A DNA stretch of 64,000 bases from Tridacna crocea (GCA_943736015.1 OX031070.1:19737673-19801672), one strand, 5' to 3'; positions 44,481 to 55,669 are shown, counted from the stretch's first letter. The notes: a model not told the origin generated them from the letters alone. Numbers and translations: made by a program.

Positions 44481-44929
44481 TTCACAGCCACTCCTGTGTA
44501 CCGGTATATTGGATCAGTTAACAAAACTTAACTTATTCGTGGATACATGGTAATATTATCTTTTTAAAGCATGATTCTATCATGACACGTCAGTACTGCT
44601 CTATAAACACAGTGCAACGAAAGCGTGGTAAAATCGATGTCATTCTTTATGAAATGACGCCATATGATGTACAGTAAGTAACTCGTGGTTTTTTCATATC
44701 TCCTCCCTCTGATATTATGAAAGCTACTTTAAGTAAATGAATTGTCATTTTCAGCTACCCGACCAATGAGGAAGACAAAACTGAATGATTTAACGATATT
44801 CACTGTTTTTTTTTTTTTGTACAAAAGTTGGCAATGATGAAATTATTTACAAATAATGTAACCAGTAAGCATGCACATGTAAAACCAAATGTCTTTTTTA
44901 TGTTGAAGATTAACTTTTTTTCATTAAAC

Positions 44930-46376
44930 TTTATTTTCTATGTATATGGAATAGGAGGGTCGCGGCCATCCTCCCTCTATCCTTACTTTTTTTGCTAAAC
45001 TTTATCTGCCATGAATATTGGATAAGGGAGGTCATGGTCATCCTCCCTCTATCCTCACTTTTTCGATAAATTTTATTTGCCATGATTATTGGATAGGAGA
45101 GGTCGCGGCCATCCTCCCACAATCCTCATGTTTTCGTTAAGTTTTATTTGCCTTGTATACTGGATAAGGGAGGTCGCAGCCATCCTTCCACAATCCTCAT
45201 GTTTTGGTTAAACTTTATTTGCCATGAATATTGGATAAAGGAGGTCGTGGCCATCCTCCCACAATCCTCATGTTTTCGTTGAACTTTATTTGCCATTAAT
45301 ATTGGATAAGGGAGGTCGTGGCCATCCCTCCACTATCCTCATGTTTTCGTTAAACTTTATTTGCCATGAATATTGGATAAGGGAGGTCGCGGCCATCCTT
45401 CCACTATCCTCATGTTTTCGTTGAACTTTATTTGCCATGAATATTGGATAAGGGAGGTCGCGGCCATCCTCCCACAATCCTCATGTTTTCGTTGAACTTT
45501 ATTTGCCATTAATATTGGATAAGGGAGGTCGTGGCCATCCTCCAACCATCCTCATGTTATTGTTAAAATTCATTCGCCACGAATATTGGATAGGAGAGGT
45601 CGTGACCATCCCCCCTATCGTCACGATATCGTTAAACTTTATTTGCCATGAGTATTGTATAGGGGAGGTCGTGGCAATACCCACAATCCTTGCTCTTTCG
45701 TTAAACTTTATTTGCAATAGATATTGGACATGGGAGGTCGTAGTAATCTTCGCTCTATCCTCATTTTTTGTTACATATTATTCACCATGAATATTGGATA
45801 AGAGAGGTCGCGGCCATCCTCCCACTGTCCTTACCTTTTTGTTAAACTTTATTTGCCATGAATATTTGATAGGAGAGGTCGCAGCCATCCTCCCACTGCC
45901 CTTACTTTTTTGTTAAACCTTATTTGCCATGAATATCGGATAGGAGAGGTCGTGGCCACTCCCCCACTGTCCTTACCTTTTTGTTAAACGTTATTTGCAA
46001 TGAATATCGGATAGGAGAGGTTGTGGCCATCCTCCCACTGTCCTCACTTTTTTGTTCAACTTTATTTACCATGAATATTTGATAGGAGAGGTCGTGGCCA
46101 TCCTCCTCCTATCTTCATGTTATTGTTAAACTTCATTCGCCATTAAAATTGGATAAGGGAGGTTTTCGTTAATCTTTATTTGCCATGAATATTTGATACA
46201 TGAGGTCGTGGCCATCCTCCCACTATCCTCACATTGTCCTTAAAACTTTATTTTACCATGCATATTGGATAGGGAGAGGTCGTGGCCATCCCCCCACTAT
46301 CCTCACGTTTTCGTTAATCTTTATTTGCCATGTAGATTAGATAAGGGAGTCGTGGTCATCCTCCCTCTATCCTTAC
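44930..46376. repeat. 71-bp satellite array in intron 2
   Basis: About 20 copies. TTTATTTGCCATGAATATTG landmarks are 70-71 bp apart (45009, 45079, 45150, 45221, 45291, 45363, 45433, 45504). Each unit also has GGAGGTCGCGGCCATCCTCC, itself partly palindromic (GGTCGCGGCC). The series of 62-72 codon frames is periodic because 71 is not a multiple of three. Confidence 0.9.
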
Positions 46377-46378
46377 GT

Positions 46379-46476
46379 TTCCATTGCAAGAAATTGCATC
46401 ATATCCTAAGCTGTGTGGAATATTTGTATACAAACTTACTACATCAAAGGATATGAAGCAATTTCTTGCAATGGAA
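46379..46476. repeat. hairpin at the edge of the satellite
   Basis: Arms of 29 bp, TTCCATTGCAAGAAATTGC... and its inverse ...GCAATTTCTTGCAATGGAA, with one mismatch and a loop of about 40 nt. It begins exactly where the 71-bp array stops. Confidence 0.75.
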
Positions 46477-46649
46477 ATTGGATTTGGAGGAGGTGAGGTA
46501 ATATCTAGAGAATTACTGTGACTCTAAAATAACTGCTCAGTTTACTAATACTAAATGCCTAAATATTCTAATCTCGTAAAAATCCATCTAATTCTATGAC
46601 AATAGTAAGGCTAACATACATAATGACAAACCAACCTACAAGATATTAC

Positions 46650-47214
46650 CTGTAAATGGAGCAAGGCCAATCCCCACAGCACCCAAGATACCGCCAAACC
46701 GTCGTCGTCTCTTTTTCTTCCTTGCCATTCTCTTTAACTCTTCAGCTCGGTTAACAAGGGTTTGGGCGATGCTGTCAAGGCTTTGTGCATCTTCTTCGTT
46801 AAGTTTTATCTTTTCTCTCAAGTCGTTGATTTCGTGCTGGGTGGTCCCTATCTTGATTTTATTCTGGTCGGTTTCTTGATTGTGAGCACTGACTTGCCTT
46901 CTACAGTCCTCTATCAGATTATGGACTTTAATCTGAAGCTCCCAAATCCCAGATCGAGTGGAAACAAAGCTAGTTCGAGTCTGGTTCAATGTTTCCTCCA
47001 AAGCTTTAGCACTGACATCTTCCGGTTTCTTCGCCTGTTTGAGCAATTTGCCTTGTATATTAAGTTGCTCTGTATTTTCTTTCAAGGTCCTCCCAAAAGT
47101 TTCGGCGTACTCGACAGCCTGCTTAACAACATCATCGAGGTCATTGCGGATGGCTTGGTCATTTTGAAGACCAGTGGATAATGTTTGAAGTATACCTGCT
47201 ACTCCATGTAGTGA
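46650..47214 (-). CDS. exon 2 of the coiled-coil gene
   Basis: 565 nt, phase 0 in and phase 1 out. The acceptor is TTTTTTGACAG (AG at 47216-47215) and the donor TTTACAG/GTAATA. It encodes residues 9-196. It begins SLHGVAGILQTLSTGLQ, has amphipathic stretches such as TTQHEINDLREKIKLNEEDA, then ELKRMARKKKRRRR, and closes with FGGILGAVGIGLAPF, the first half of the hydrophobic segment. One Cys (EDC) is present. Composition (many K, E, Q, few P) fits helices. An in-frame TGA just upstream in the intron confirms the acceptor. This is the most secure coding exon in the window. Confidence 0.85.
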
Positions 47215-49138
47215 CTGTCAAAAAATGATCACAATTTTAAGCATTTATCAAAATTCTTGTATCATAATGATACTGAGGAAGAATGGATGGTAAATATTGC
47301 AGAAAAGAGAGCAAGTGCTAATAGCCAGCTGCTCTTTCCTTTTCCAAAAATGATTTTTCTAGAGAAAAACTCCTATTATTCTTTAGAAACACTTTCAACT
47401 ATCATGTAAGCACTTTTATTTTCATTATGAATAAATCTATACTTTAGTTTTAACAACAAAGATCATCTGATAAATGGTAAACCATGATTAAGTGTTAATT
47501 CGAATCCGCTTTCACAACTGGACGTTTAGGTCATACAGCCGCCCAAAAAAAGTGTAGGTCACAATGCAAAATCCTTTCAAAAATACAAGAAGGGTAGTTC
47601 AAAACAGTGACATCTGCACAACAGTTATATAGCGACTCGTGGGAGTGGTAATACGTTTATATGGGATTGCTTCCCGGGTCCTTGCGACTGATACTAGCTC
47701 AACTATAAAATTGTCACTAATCTGATGGTGGAACGATTTAAAGTAAGACCATGCAGTTGGTCAGGATTTATTTTATGTGATCCATTGCATGATCATGAGA
47801 CAAGTCTTGCTTGTGACTTTTTGAGTAACTTAGCCTAGAACCCTAGTGAGCTAAAACCTGCTATATTTTGTAACATAAATATGAAGTTCAGCACCCTAGA
47901 AGTCTGGAAAAAATGTTCTGCTCTTAAGTTTCACTTGTCACATTAGTATGGTCTCATATTTCAAGTGTCAATTTAAATTTTCTATCTATACAACATGTTG
48001 CAGTACAGTTTTACTTCAACATATGTTATGGTACCATATTTTAAGTGTCAACTTAAATTTTCTGTTTATACAACATGCTGCAGTTCAGTCTCAATTCTTG
48101 TGTGATAATTTGTCTTGAAATATTTTCAAACTGTATTTCTCTTATCCAGGGGTAACAACCTACGTTATAGCATACGTCATCGGAGACATTTTAAATCCAC
48201 CATTTTCGTGTTAAAAAGGTAAGTTTTTCAGCTTATACATTATTGTTATTGAAGATCTGTCCAAACAAAGCAGTGCATATGGTACCTGGCAACTTTCTTC
48301 GTTAATATACATTAATTTTTTGTTCATTAGTTTCGTTGATTTTGCAATTACCTCCGCACAATTTTTGAAACCGGTGATACATATGCAATTCAAAAAATAG
48401 ATGTCGTATACAATGCCGTTAAGAATAGTTGTGTTGAAGTGTTTAGAGCTACAACAGTGTTTCATGGCATTTTGATTTCACGAGTAAGACAAGTATATTT
48501 ACCGTCACTAGATGAAGTAGGTATTCTAACTAAATTTTAGATGTACACTGTATATATCTTTTTAAAGTATAGATCTTTTTAAAGTAATTAATCTGCACTT
48601 TGTGCATAAAATGGCAGCTATTCCGACACCTCTGATATGACATAGGTTGTCACCCTTTTTATCTGAAAACAACTAAATACTTTGGTAATAGAACTGTGTT
48701 GTCTGAAATGGCAACAAATATTATGATTCATAGAGTAAAAACAAAGTAAAAAATAGATTATCTGTTTGAGCTTCTAAGCAATAATGCCATTCATGATCAT
48801 TTTTGTTGTAGATCCACTTAATTTTTCAATTTCTTCACATTATTGTCACAGAGAACAAAAATAGGCTTCACTATCATAGTACGAAATTTACTGACACGCA
48901 ATAATGTTGAAGACAACGAATGAGACATAGCTAAATTAGTACCTTTTCTTGGACTGCAGTTTTCCAGTGTTACATGACGTATCATTAAAATCTTTCTTTA
49001 TACATAAACCCTATGCATGACCCTCATGTGATTTTTCTATAAAGTCTGTTGGAGGCTCACTAGCCCTGTAAGTTCGGGCAGGCTCAGCCTTCAGTAGAAA
49101 TTTTATAATGATAATAATGAAATAATAAAATGAAAAAA
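47215..49138. other. intron 1, proximal part
   Basis: Holds a duplication of about 77 bp at 47925-48090 (CAACATGTTGCAG.. / CAACATGCTGCAG..) and the DNA element at 48149-48657. The rest is plain AT-rich. Confidence 0.5.
48149..48657. mobile_element. non-autonomous DNA element, degenerate TIRs
   Basis: GGGGTAACAACCTACGTTAT AGCATACGTCATCGGAG and, inverted at the right end, AGGGTGACAACCTATGTCAT ATCAGAGGTGTCGGA. About 510 bp with no transposase. Confidence 0.6.
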
Positions 49139-49250
49139 CTAGAGGCGCTTGAGCGCCTGTATCGCTCCACAGGCCTGATTTTTCTGTAACAGTGAAGAGA
49201 GGTTTTTAACAATTACCATTCATTCCAGGATTTTAGGTCACTACAGAAAA
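49139..49250 (+). mobile_element. 5' end of composite family 2
   Basis: CTAGAGGCGCTTGAGCGCCT hairpin, then ATCGCTCCACAGGCC. Same plan as family 1 but with different stem sequence and GCTCCAC instead of GCTCACC. It matches 63230-63340 and is interrupted at 49250 by the next element. Confidence 0.7.
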
Positions 49251-51897
49251 CAAGAGGACCATGATGGTCCTATATCGCTCACCTGAGTATATTTGTAACT
49301 TATATGGTTTATCAAGGGCAGGCTATTAATTCTTTTCAAATAAGGCATATACCCTTGGGTTTTTCACAAGAAGATGTTTACAGATTTTCTTCTTTGTCTT
49401 TGGCCAGTGGAGCTAAAAACTGCTCTTATCATCAATTTTTCTCTTCCCAGTGTCTTGTTCCCTTTTTGACTTGTAGTTTGACCCATTACCAGACAACAAA
49501 ATTTTAGACTGGTCCAAGCTGAAACAAATTACAGACAACATTTTAATGTGTATTTCAAACGAAAAATAAGTGATCTATGAAATTATGGTAGAAAAGATTG
49601 TGAGAAAGGAGAACTTGCTTGTTACAAACAATTTCTCCTTTTTAGATGGAATTGATTTTAAAAGATTTTCTTCTATAATTCTATGTAAAATAGTATGCAC
49701 CAGGGCACAGAGCCCAAATATGACCCCAACAGGATGATTTTAATTATTTTCATAAAGGGTCACCAGATGATGCTACATGCAAAATATGAATGCTCCAGCC
49801 CTCATGGTTTGTCACAAGTAGATTTTAAAAGATTTCCTTCCTTGTTTCTATGTAAAATAGGGTACGTCCGGGCAGAGCCCAAATATGACCACAGAGGGAT
49901 AATTCTAGCAATTTTGGTAGAAGATCATCAGATTATGCTACATAGCAAATATGAATGTCATTACGGTTTGTCAGCCAAAGATTTATTAAAGGTTTCCTTC
50001 TTTGTTTCTATGTAAAATAGGGTGTGCCCGGGCAAAGCCCAAATATGACCAAAAGGGAATATTTTTTACTATCTCGGTAAGGGGTCACCAAATGATGCTT
50101 CAAACAAAATATGAATGCTCTCAGCATTATGGTTTGTCACAAGAAAATCTTTAAAGATTTTAAAATAGGATGCACCCGGACAGAGCCCAAGTATGACTGC
50201 ACAGGAATAATTTTAATAATTTTGGTAGAAGATCATCAGATAATGCTACATACATAATAGGAATGCTCTAGCCATTATAGTTTGTCAGAATAAGAAGTTT
50301 TAAATATTTCCTTCTTTGTTTCTATGTAAAATAGAGTGCGCCCGGGCAAAGCCCAAATATGACCCTACAGGCATGATTTTAACAATTTTGGTAAGGGGTC
50401 ACCCAATGATGTTTCAAACAAAATATGAATGCTCTCAGCCTTATGTTTTGTCAGAAGAAGATTTTTAAAGATTTTAAATTAGGGTGCCCCCGGGCAGAGC
50501 CCAAATATGACAGCAGAGGAATAATTTGAAGAATTTCAGTAGAGGATCATCAGATAATGTTACATACCAAATATGAATGCTCTAACCATTATGGTTTGTC
50601 ATCAGAAGACTTTTTTATGATTTCCTTCTTTGTTTCTGTGTAAAATAGGGTGCGCCCGGGCAAAGCCAAAATATGACCGCAGAGGGAATTTCAACAATTT
50701 TGGTAAGGGGTCAAGCAATGATGCTTCAAACAAAATATGAATGCTCTAGCCATTATGGTTTGTCACAAGAAGATTTTTAAAGATTTTAAAATAGGGTGCA
50801 TCTGGGCAGAGCCCAAATATGACCGCAGAGGGATAATTTTAAAAATTTTGGTAGAGGATCATCAGATAATGCTACATACCAAATATAAATGCTCTAGCCG
50901 TTATGATTTGTCAGAAGAAGATTTTTTAAAGATTTCCTTCTTGGTTCTATGTAAAATAGGGTGTGCCCAGGCAAAGCCCAAATATGACCCAAGGGGAATA
51001 ATTTCAACAATTTTGGTAAGGGCTCACCCAATGATGCTTCAAACAAAATATGAATGCTCTCCGCCTTATGGTTTGTCACCAGAAGATTTTTTAAAGATTT
51101 TAAAATAGGATGCGCCCGGGCAGAGGCCAAATATCACCGCAGAAGAATAATTTTAACCATTTTGGTAGAAGATCATCAGATAATGCTACATACTTAATAG
51201 GAATGTTCTAGCCATTATAGTTTGTCAGAAGAAGTAGTTTTAAAGATTTCCTTCTTTGTTTCTATGTAAAATAGAATGCGCCCGGGCAAAGCCTAAATAT
51301 GACCCTATAGGAATGATTTTAATAATTTTGGTAAGGGGTCACCCAATGATGTTTCAAACAAAATATGAATGCTCTCAGCCTTATGTTTTGTCAGAAGAAG
51401 ATTTTTAAAGATTTTAATTTAGGGTGCGCCCAGACAGAGCCCAAATATGACCGCACAGGAATAATTTTGATAATTTTGGTAGAAGATCATCAGATAATGC
51501 TACATACCAAATATGGATGCTCTAGCCATTATGGTTTGTCATCAGAAGATTTTTTTACGATTTCCTTCTTTGTTTCTGTGTAAAATATGGTGCGCCCGGG
51601 CAAAGCCCAAATATGACCTCAGGGGAATAATTTAAACAAATTTGGTAAAGGGTCATCAAATGATGCTTCATACAAAATATGAATGCACTCGGCCTTATGG
51701 TTTGTCACAAGACGATTTTTAAAGATTTTTGCCAAGTTTTATCAAGATTGGCCATCTGGTTTAGGAGGAGAAGATTTTTAAAGAAATTGTTAACGGACGG
51801 ACGGACAGATGGACGGACTGACGGACGGACGGACGGACGCCGGACGATGACCGATCACAATAGCTTCCCTTGAGCATGTTGTGCTCAGGTGAGCTAA
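49251..51897 (+). mobile_element. composite Helentron-like element with 166/147-bp dimers
   Basis: Starts CAAGAGGACCATGATGGTCC TATATCGCTCACCTGAG and ends TTGTGCTCAGGTGAGCTAA. GGC(A)AAGCCC-type landmarks at 50031, 50178, 50345, 50493, 50659, 50805, 50970, 51119, 51285, 51433 and 51599 give intervals 147, 167, 148, 166, 146, 165, 149, 166, 148, 166. Long units carry TTTCCTTCTTTGTTTCTATG; short units lack it. A family-H remnant (49479-49652) lies near the 5' end. The 3' cassette (GGTTTAGGAGGAGAAGATTT, GACGGACGGAC) starts near 51720. The empty site is seen at 63340. Confidence 0.85.
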
Positions 51898-52075
51898 AAA
51901 GCTATGAAAAAAATTGTGAGAAAAGAAGAAAATAAAAGTAACCTGCATTTTCTTAGTTTTACACAATAATTTCTACCCTTTTTGATACAAGTTTTACTGA
52001 TTTGAAGATTTGTTATGTTGTCTGCAACATCTTTCAATTACGGCCAGTTATAAAAATTTTGTCCTCTGGTTATAG
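51898..52075. mobile_element. family-H remnant, continuation of interrupted repeat
   Basis: AAAGCTATGAAAAAAATTGT GAG ... TGGTTATAGTTAA. It is nearly identical to 63338-63523, where it follows the family-2 5' end directly. Confidence 0.7.
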
Positions 52076-52270
52076 TTAACTCATTACCAAACGACGACAT
52101 TTTAGGGTTGTCCAAATGGAAAACATTTGTAGATGAAAAAATAAAAGTGACTGAAAATTTGAAAGTTGTTTTGTGACGGGCAGATAACATTGTGGGAAAA
52201 GGTTACCAGCATTTTCTCCTTTTCCCACAATGTTTTCTAATGTCTTTTTTGTCAGGGATCAGTTTGATTG
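52076..52270. mobile_element. hairpin MITE family H with half stem
   Basis: TTAACTCATTACCAAACGAC, then the long arm. The left stem is reduced to GTGGGAAAAGG joined to TTACCAGCATTTTCTCC. The right end is degraded (ATTGGATAACAAAA). It shares its first TTAA with the preceding remnant. Confidence 0.7.
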
Positions 52271-52422
52271 GATAACAAAATGCCTTATCACAACAGTAAA
52301 GCCCTATCCCTCTTTGTACCAGGTCACCAGTAGGTCAAGAAACCTTTACCAGAACTAATCAAAGTGCAGAGGTTCTCTTGTTTTATACGAAAAGGATTGT
52401 AGATTATGTAAAGCAACCATCT

Positions 52423-52650
52423 TTAACTCTTTACCAAACGACAAAATTTGGGATGTGACCAAACTGAAAGCATTTGCACACAACAAATTGAACATTGATG
52501 AAATGATGATTTCTCTCTTTGATAGAGTAGAAAACACTGAGGGAAAAGGAGAAAATGCTGATTACCAGCATTTCCTCCTTTTCCAAGAGTGTTTTCCAAA
52601 AACTTCTTCTTTAGGGTGGTTAAAAGTCAGGATTGTATGGTAAAGACTTA
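52423..52650. mobile_element. hairpin MITE family H, full copy
   Basis: TTAACTCTTTACCAAACGAC ... ATGGTAAAGACTTA. The palindrome at about 52542-52590 has three mismatches. Confidence 0.8.
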
Positions 52651-52689
52651 CCATCATAGGAACTAACCTGCAATACAACAATGAAATCA

Positions 52690-53151
52690 AAACAAGTAGT
52701 TTGAGTGAAGAAATTTTTCAAAGATTTTTACTTTATACCATAAAAGGAAAATGAGTCTCCCATAAAAGCCATGTTTTTTGACGGATCATTTTTTTAAGGA
52801 ATTCTGTAGACCTCTATCTAAGGAACATTCCTGCAAAAAAATAATGCTATCCAATTAGCGGTTTGGGAGGAGAAGAGAAGATTTTTAAAGGTTTTTTACT
52901 TTGGTTGCCATAGCAACCAGAATTATTCATGGAACACAATTATTTGAAGGAATTTGAAAGAGGACCACCTAAGGAACATTCCTGTGAAATTTGGTAAAAA
53001 TCCAGTCAATAGTTTCTGAGGAGAAGTTTTTTAAAGAAAAAGTTTACGGACGCACGCACCGACGAACGGACGAATGAACGAACGGACGGACGGACGAACG
53101 ACGGACACAACGCCATGACAATAGCTCGCTGGCTGCGGCCAGTGGAGCTAA
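52690..53151 (+). mobile_element. 3' part of composite family 2
   Basis: Two arms resembling one another (GGAACATTCCTG twice), the cassette GGTTGCCATAGCAACCAGAA, a GACG/GAACGGAC run (53045-53105) and ATGACAATAGCTCGCTGGCT GCGGCCAGTGGAGCTAA. The terminal stem CTGGCTGCGGCCAG and GTGGAGC pair with the GCTCCAC of the family-2 5' end. That 5' end is absent here. Confidence 0.7.
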
Positions 53152-53261
53152 TAAAAAAGGAAAAATAAAATAAAAAAAGAAAGAAAATGGCATTAGAACC
53201 AAATCATTTTTAATTCTGATTTTTCAAACTCGTTTGCGGTTTGATAAAAAGAAAAGCAATG

Positions 53262-53420
53262 GGAAAAAAAACACACACAGAGAAGCATTGAAAAAAAAAC
53301 ACACACACACAGAGAAGCGATGAAAAAAAAACACACACAGAGAAGCAATGAAAAAAAAACCCACACAGAGAAGCAATGAAAAAAAAAACACACACACAGA
53401 GGAGCAATGAAAAGAAAAAC
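53262..53420. repeat. 29-31-bp tandem repeat
   Basis: Five to six copies of AGAGAAGCAATGAAAAAAAA ACACACAC. The overlapping minus ORFs rich in Phe, Ser and Cys come from this array. 53421-53812 has a small hairpin (CACCATCATGTTCAAGATGG TG) at about 53656. Confidence 0.85.
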
Positions 53421-53812
53421 ACAGGCTTATCAGTAATTGCACCCTTTTCCGCTTGTTTTGCATACTTTTTAAACTTTAGCGAAATTAACTATCAATTAAT
53501 TATAAACAGGAATTATGTATATTTCTTTTCCCTCACGAAAATCCATGGCATTTAAATTGATTATTCTATATACTTGGAATAGTTTCCATTGACAAATATT
53601 TAAAAAAAATAAATGTCAATCTGTATTTTAAATGCTGAACTTGATTTGAGATTCACCACCATCATGTTCAAGATGGTGATATGCATGTGTATTCTCTTAA
53701 AAACTCAATGACTCCATGTGAAACAACATAGCCTCAGCAGAAATGTTCAACTTTTTTTCTGCCAGTGTGACAAAAGATAATGAAGAGTAGAACAATCAAA
53801 CCTTCTTTCTGA

Positions 53813-54134
53813 ATGTCTAAACAGTTCGTTAATGTATTCAAACAAACTATAGGACAGGGTGACACCTTCAAACATTATGTGGCAGACAGAGCGAATTGTG
53901 TTCCAGGAGATACTATGGTTCGACGCCTAACTTTTGATTTTGGCGAAACTAAACAAAATGCCCCTAAAAAAAGAGACAGAAAAATTGAAACAGGAGGATC
54001 TTGAAGCATATCTGCCAACCGAACAAAAATTAATGCAGTCGGCAGATCGGTCAGCTGAACAGCTGGAAAATAACCCACACGAGAGCACATTTTTGAAGCC
54101 ATATCCTTCAAGCAGTTTTCAAAAGACGGGTTAA
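53813..54134 (+). pseudogene. unrecognised frameshifted coding remnant
   Basis: Two overlapping frames have protein-like, charged composition. Frame one (53813-54004) has GDTFKHYVADRANCVPGDTM and VRRLTFDFGETK. Frame two (to 54134) has KKETEKLKQEDLEAYLPTEQ and ends SSFQKTG. They swap around 53960-53995 in an A-rich run, as expected for one ancestral frame with a +1 shift. It lies antisense inside intron 1 with no introns of its own, so a processed copy or transposon-derived piece is likely. I do not recognise the family. 54135-54639 shows nothing else. Confidence 0.35.
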
Positions 54135-54639
54135 TAAACAATTTCTAGAATCATCTTTCTTTCCCCAAAGCCAAGTACCGATGATAGATTTCTCCTTCAG
54201 AAATAGGCACAGAACGAATCACTTGAAACAGTTGAAACAGTTATACAATGGTAGTAAAAGGTTGCACGGTGTGATACTTGTACATGTAATGTTGCATTAT
54301 GTTCAACCAAATATCATATCAAAGTCACGCTCAACAATGCATCTTATCATGCCATGGTGTGCAAACTTGTACGACTGTCATTGCAACCAAGTGTGACCGT
54401 CTGTTTTTGTCGTATGCAGTAGCTTCAGAATTTTGAGCATGCTTAAAAGTCTAATATGATCGGTTGCCTACTCTTGTTGACATATAGTGACTGCAATATA
54501 TCGCTACACAGCTTGCAAGTGGCCATGCAACAATGCTAAAAAGAGAGTTACAAGTGGTCGTAAACCAGTTGCAAGGCAATATTTATGTTTCCACAGCCAA
54601 ACTTAACTGCTGACTCAAATTTTGGCCAAACTGTCTAAG

Positions 54640-54712
54640 ACGTAGTGTATGAGACCTGTAAATGGTGAAACTTGCGTCACTGGTGGGTATGGGTTCGATC
54701 CCAACGATGCAT
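54640..54712 (+). repeat. tRNA-like SINE head
   Basis: Box B is excellent (GGGTTCGATCCC at about 54690). Box A is poor (TGTAAATGGTGAAAC). The anticodon arm is irregular, so it is a pseudogene or SINE. 54713-55364 is intronic AT-rich sequence. Confidence 0.45.
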
Positions 54713-55364
54713 CATTTAGACTGGCTAAAGCCTTTCGTATGAGGTGTTCATTCTTTGTGTTGTGTAACTGTGTAATATACCAAGTACATATCAGAACGAG
54801 GCGTAACCTAGTATTGATTTCGTATCGTTAATTTCATGCTTTCCGGTGGAATATAGAGAAATACCAGTGAAAGTATTTTTCGATATTCCATGGGTACGAC
54901 CAATGAAAATATCGATTTTTACATTCTAGTCACCTGGGTAAATTGCACGTGACTCACAACCGGATGGAAACATGACGTCATTCACCTTACATTTCTCGCG
55001 CTTGACGAATATTTATTGTAATGCATTGCTATGCGGGAGGGGTATGCCACTTGGAATAAATGAAATTGGCCGTACTGGATTTTGATTAAGCTCCTCCCAG
55101 AAAGGGTTAAAAGCATGAAATAAACAGACTTTTTTTTTGTGAAAGATCGAAATTTATTATCATGCCACGAACCAAAATATTAGCGATGGTGTTCACTCGA
55201 TAAAATAAATTTTGATCTTTCACCGAAAAAAACAAATATCCTCTATATCTTGCACATCTCCGCGTAACATAACTAAAATTCCTTTTGGGCCGTAGCTCAT
55301 AGAGGCAACAAATGACTATGACAAATAGATAAATAAATTTGAATGAAACTAAATAACATCTTAC

Positions 55365-55388
55365 CAGTGCATAGTTTGATTCAGCCAT
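55365..55388 (-). CDS. exon 1 (coding part) of the coiled-coil gene
   Basis: ATG at 55388 with G at -3 and G at +4. Eight codons (MAESNYAL), then the donor CACTG/GTAAGAT, phase 0, fitting exon 2. The 5' UTR continues upstream through GTTGAAAGTTTGTGC. No TATA box or initiator could be assigned. The exon is short, so its place in the gene rests on phase, donor and start context; another first exon is possible. Confidence 0.55.
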
Positions 55389-55669
55389 CACGTTAATAGC
55401 ACAAACTTTCAACTGTGGTCCTGTTTCCCAAGACTGTTATCTATCCAACTAAAACCAAATAGAAACAGAAGATAAACAGAAAGTAAGCAAAGCAGAGAGG
55501 GGCAAAGAGCGAGAGATTGAGCAAGACATCAAGAGGAAGGGACAAGGCAGACTGCAGAGAAATAATTAAAAGCGATGTAAGTTACGTCGCTACAAAACAA
55601 CCATGTTTGTCAGAAAGCATGTACTTGAAATATAACCTTGCGCAACCAAAAGTAGTTTTACCAGAAGAT

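Larger units (their letters stand above)
40257..55412 (-). other. gene locus: coiled-coil protein with central hydrophobic segment
   Basis: The five exons listed separately join in compatible phases (0, 1, 1, 0) with GT-AG borders, giving at least 334 codons from ATG 55388. Predicted layout: residues 1-172 mostly helical and charged; 173-180 eight basic residues; about 181-214 Gly/Ala/Leu-rich hydrophobic; about 215-334 helical with heptads. No signal peptide is evident. A helix, hydrophobic tongue, helix order in 330-400 residues is known for alpha-helical pore-forming proteins (ClyA/Hbl type) and for some apolipoprotein-L-like proteins. I infer only a membrane-inserting or membrane-binding coiled-coil protein. 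The last exon was not found. Read-through of exon 5 into repeat Z would stop at 40257. Introns: 8.15 kb, 3.86 kb, 1.36 kb and 0.70 kb, all repeat-filled. Confidence 0.65.

Noticed and set aside
44930-46370. Regular repeats resembling a CRISPR array or repeat protein
   Set aside because: Units of 71 bp with no repeat/spacer division, in a eukaryotic intron; the frame shifts every unit.
53193-53463. Cys/Phe/Ser-rich ORFs
   Set aside because: Generated by the 29-31-bp A-rich/CA-rich tandem repeat.
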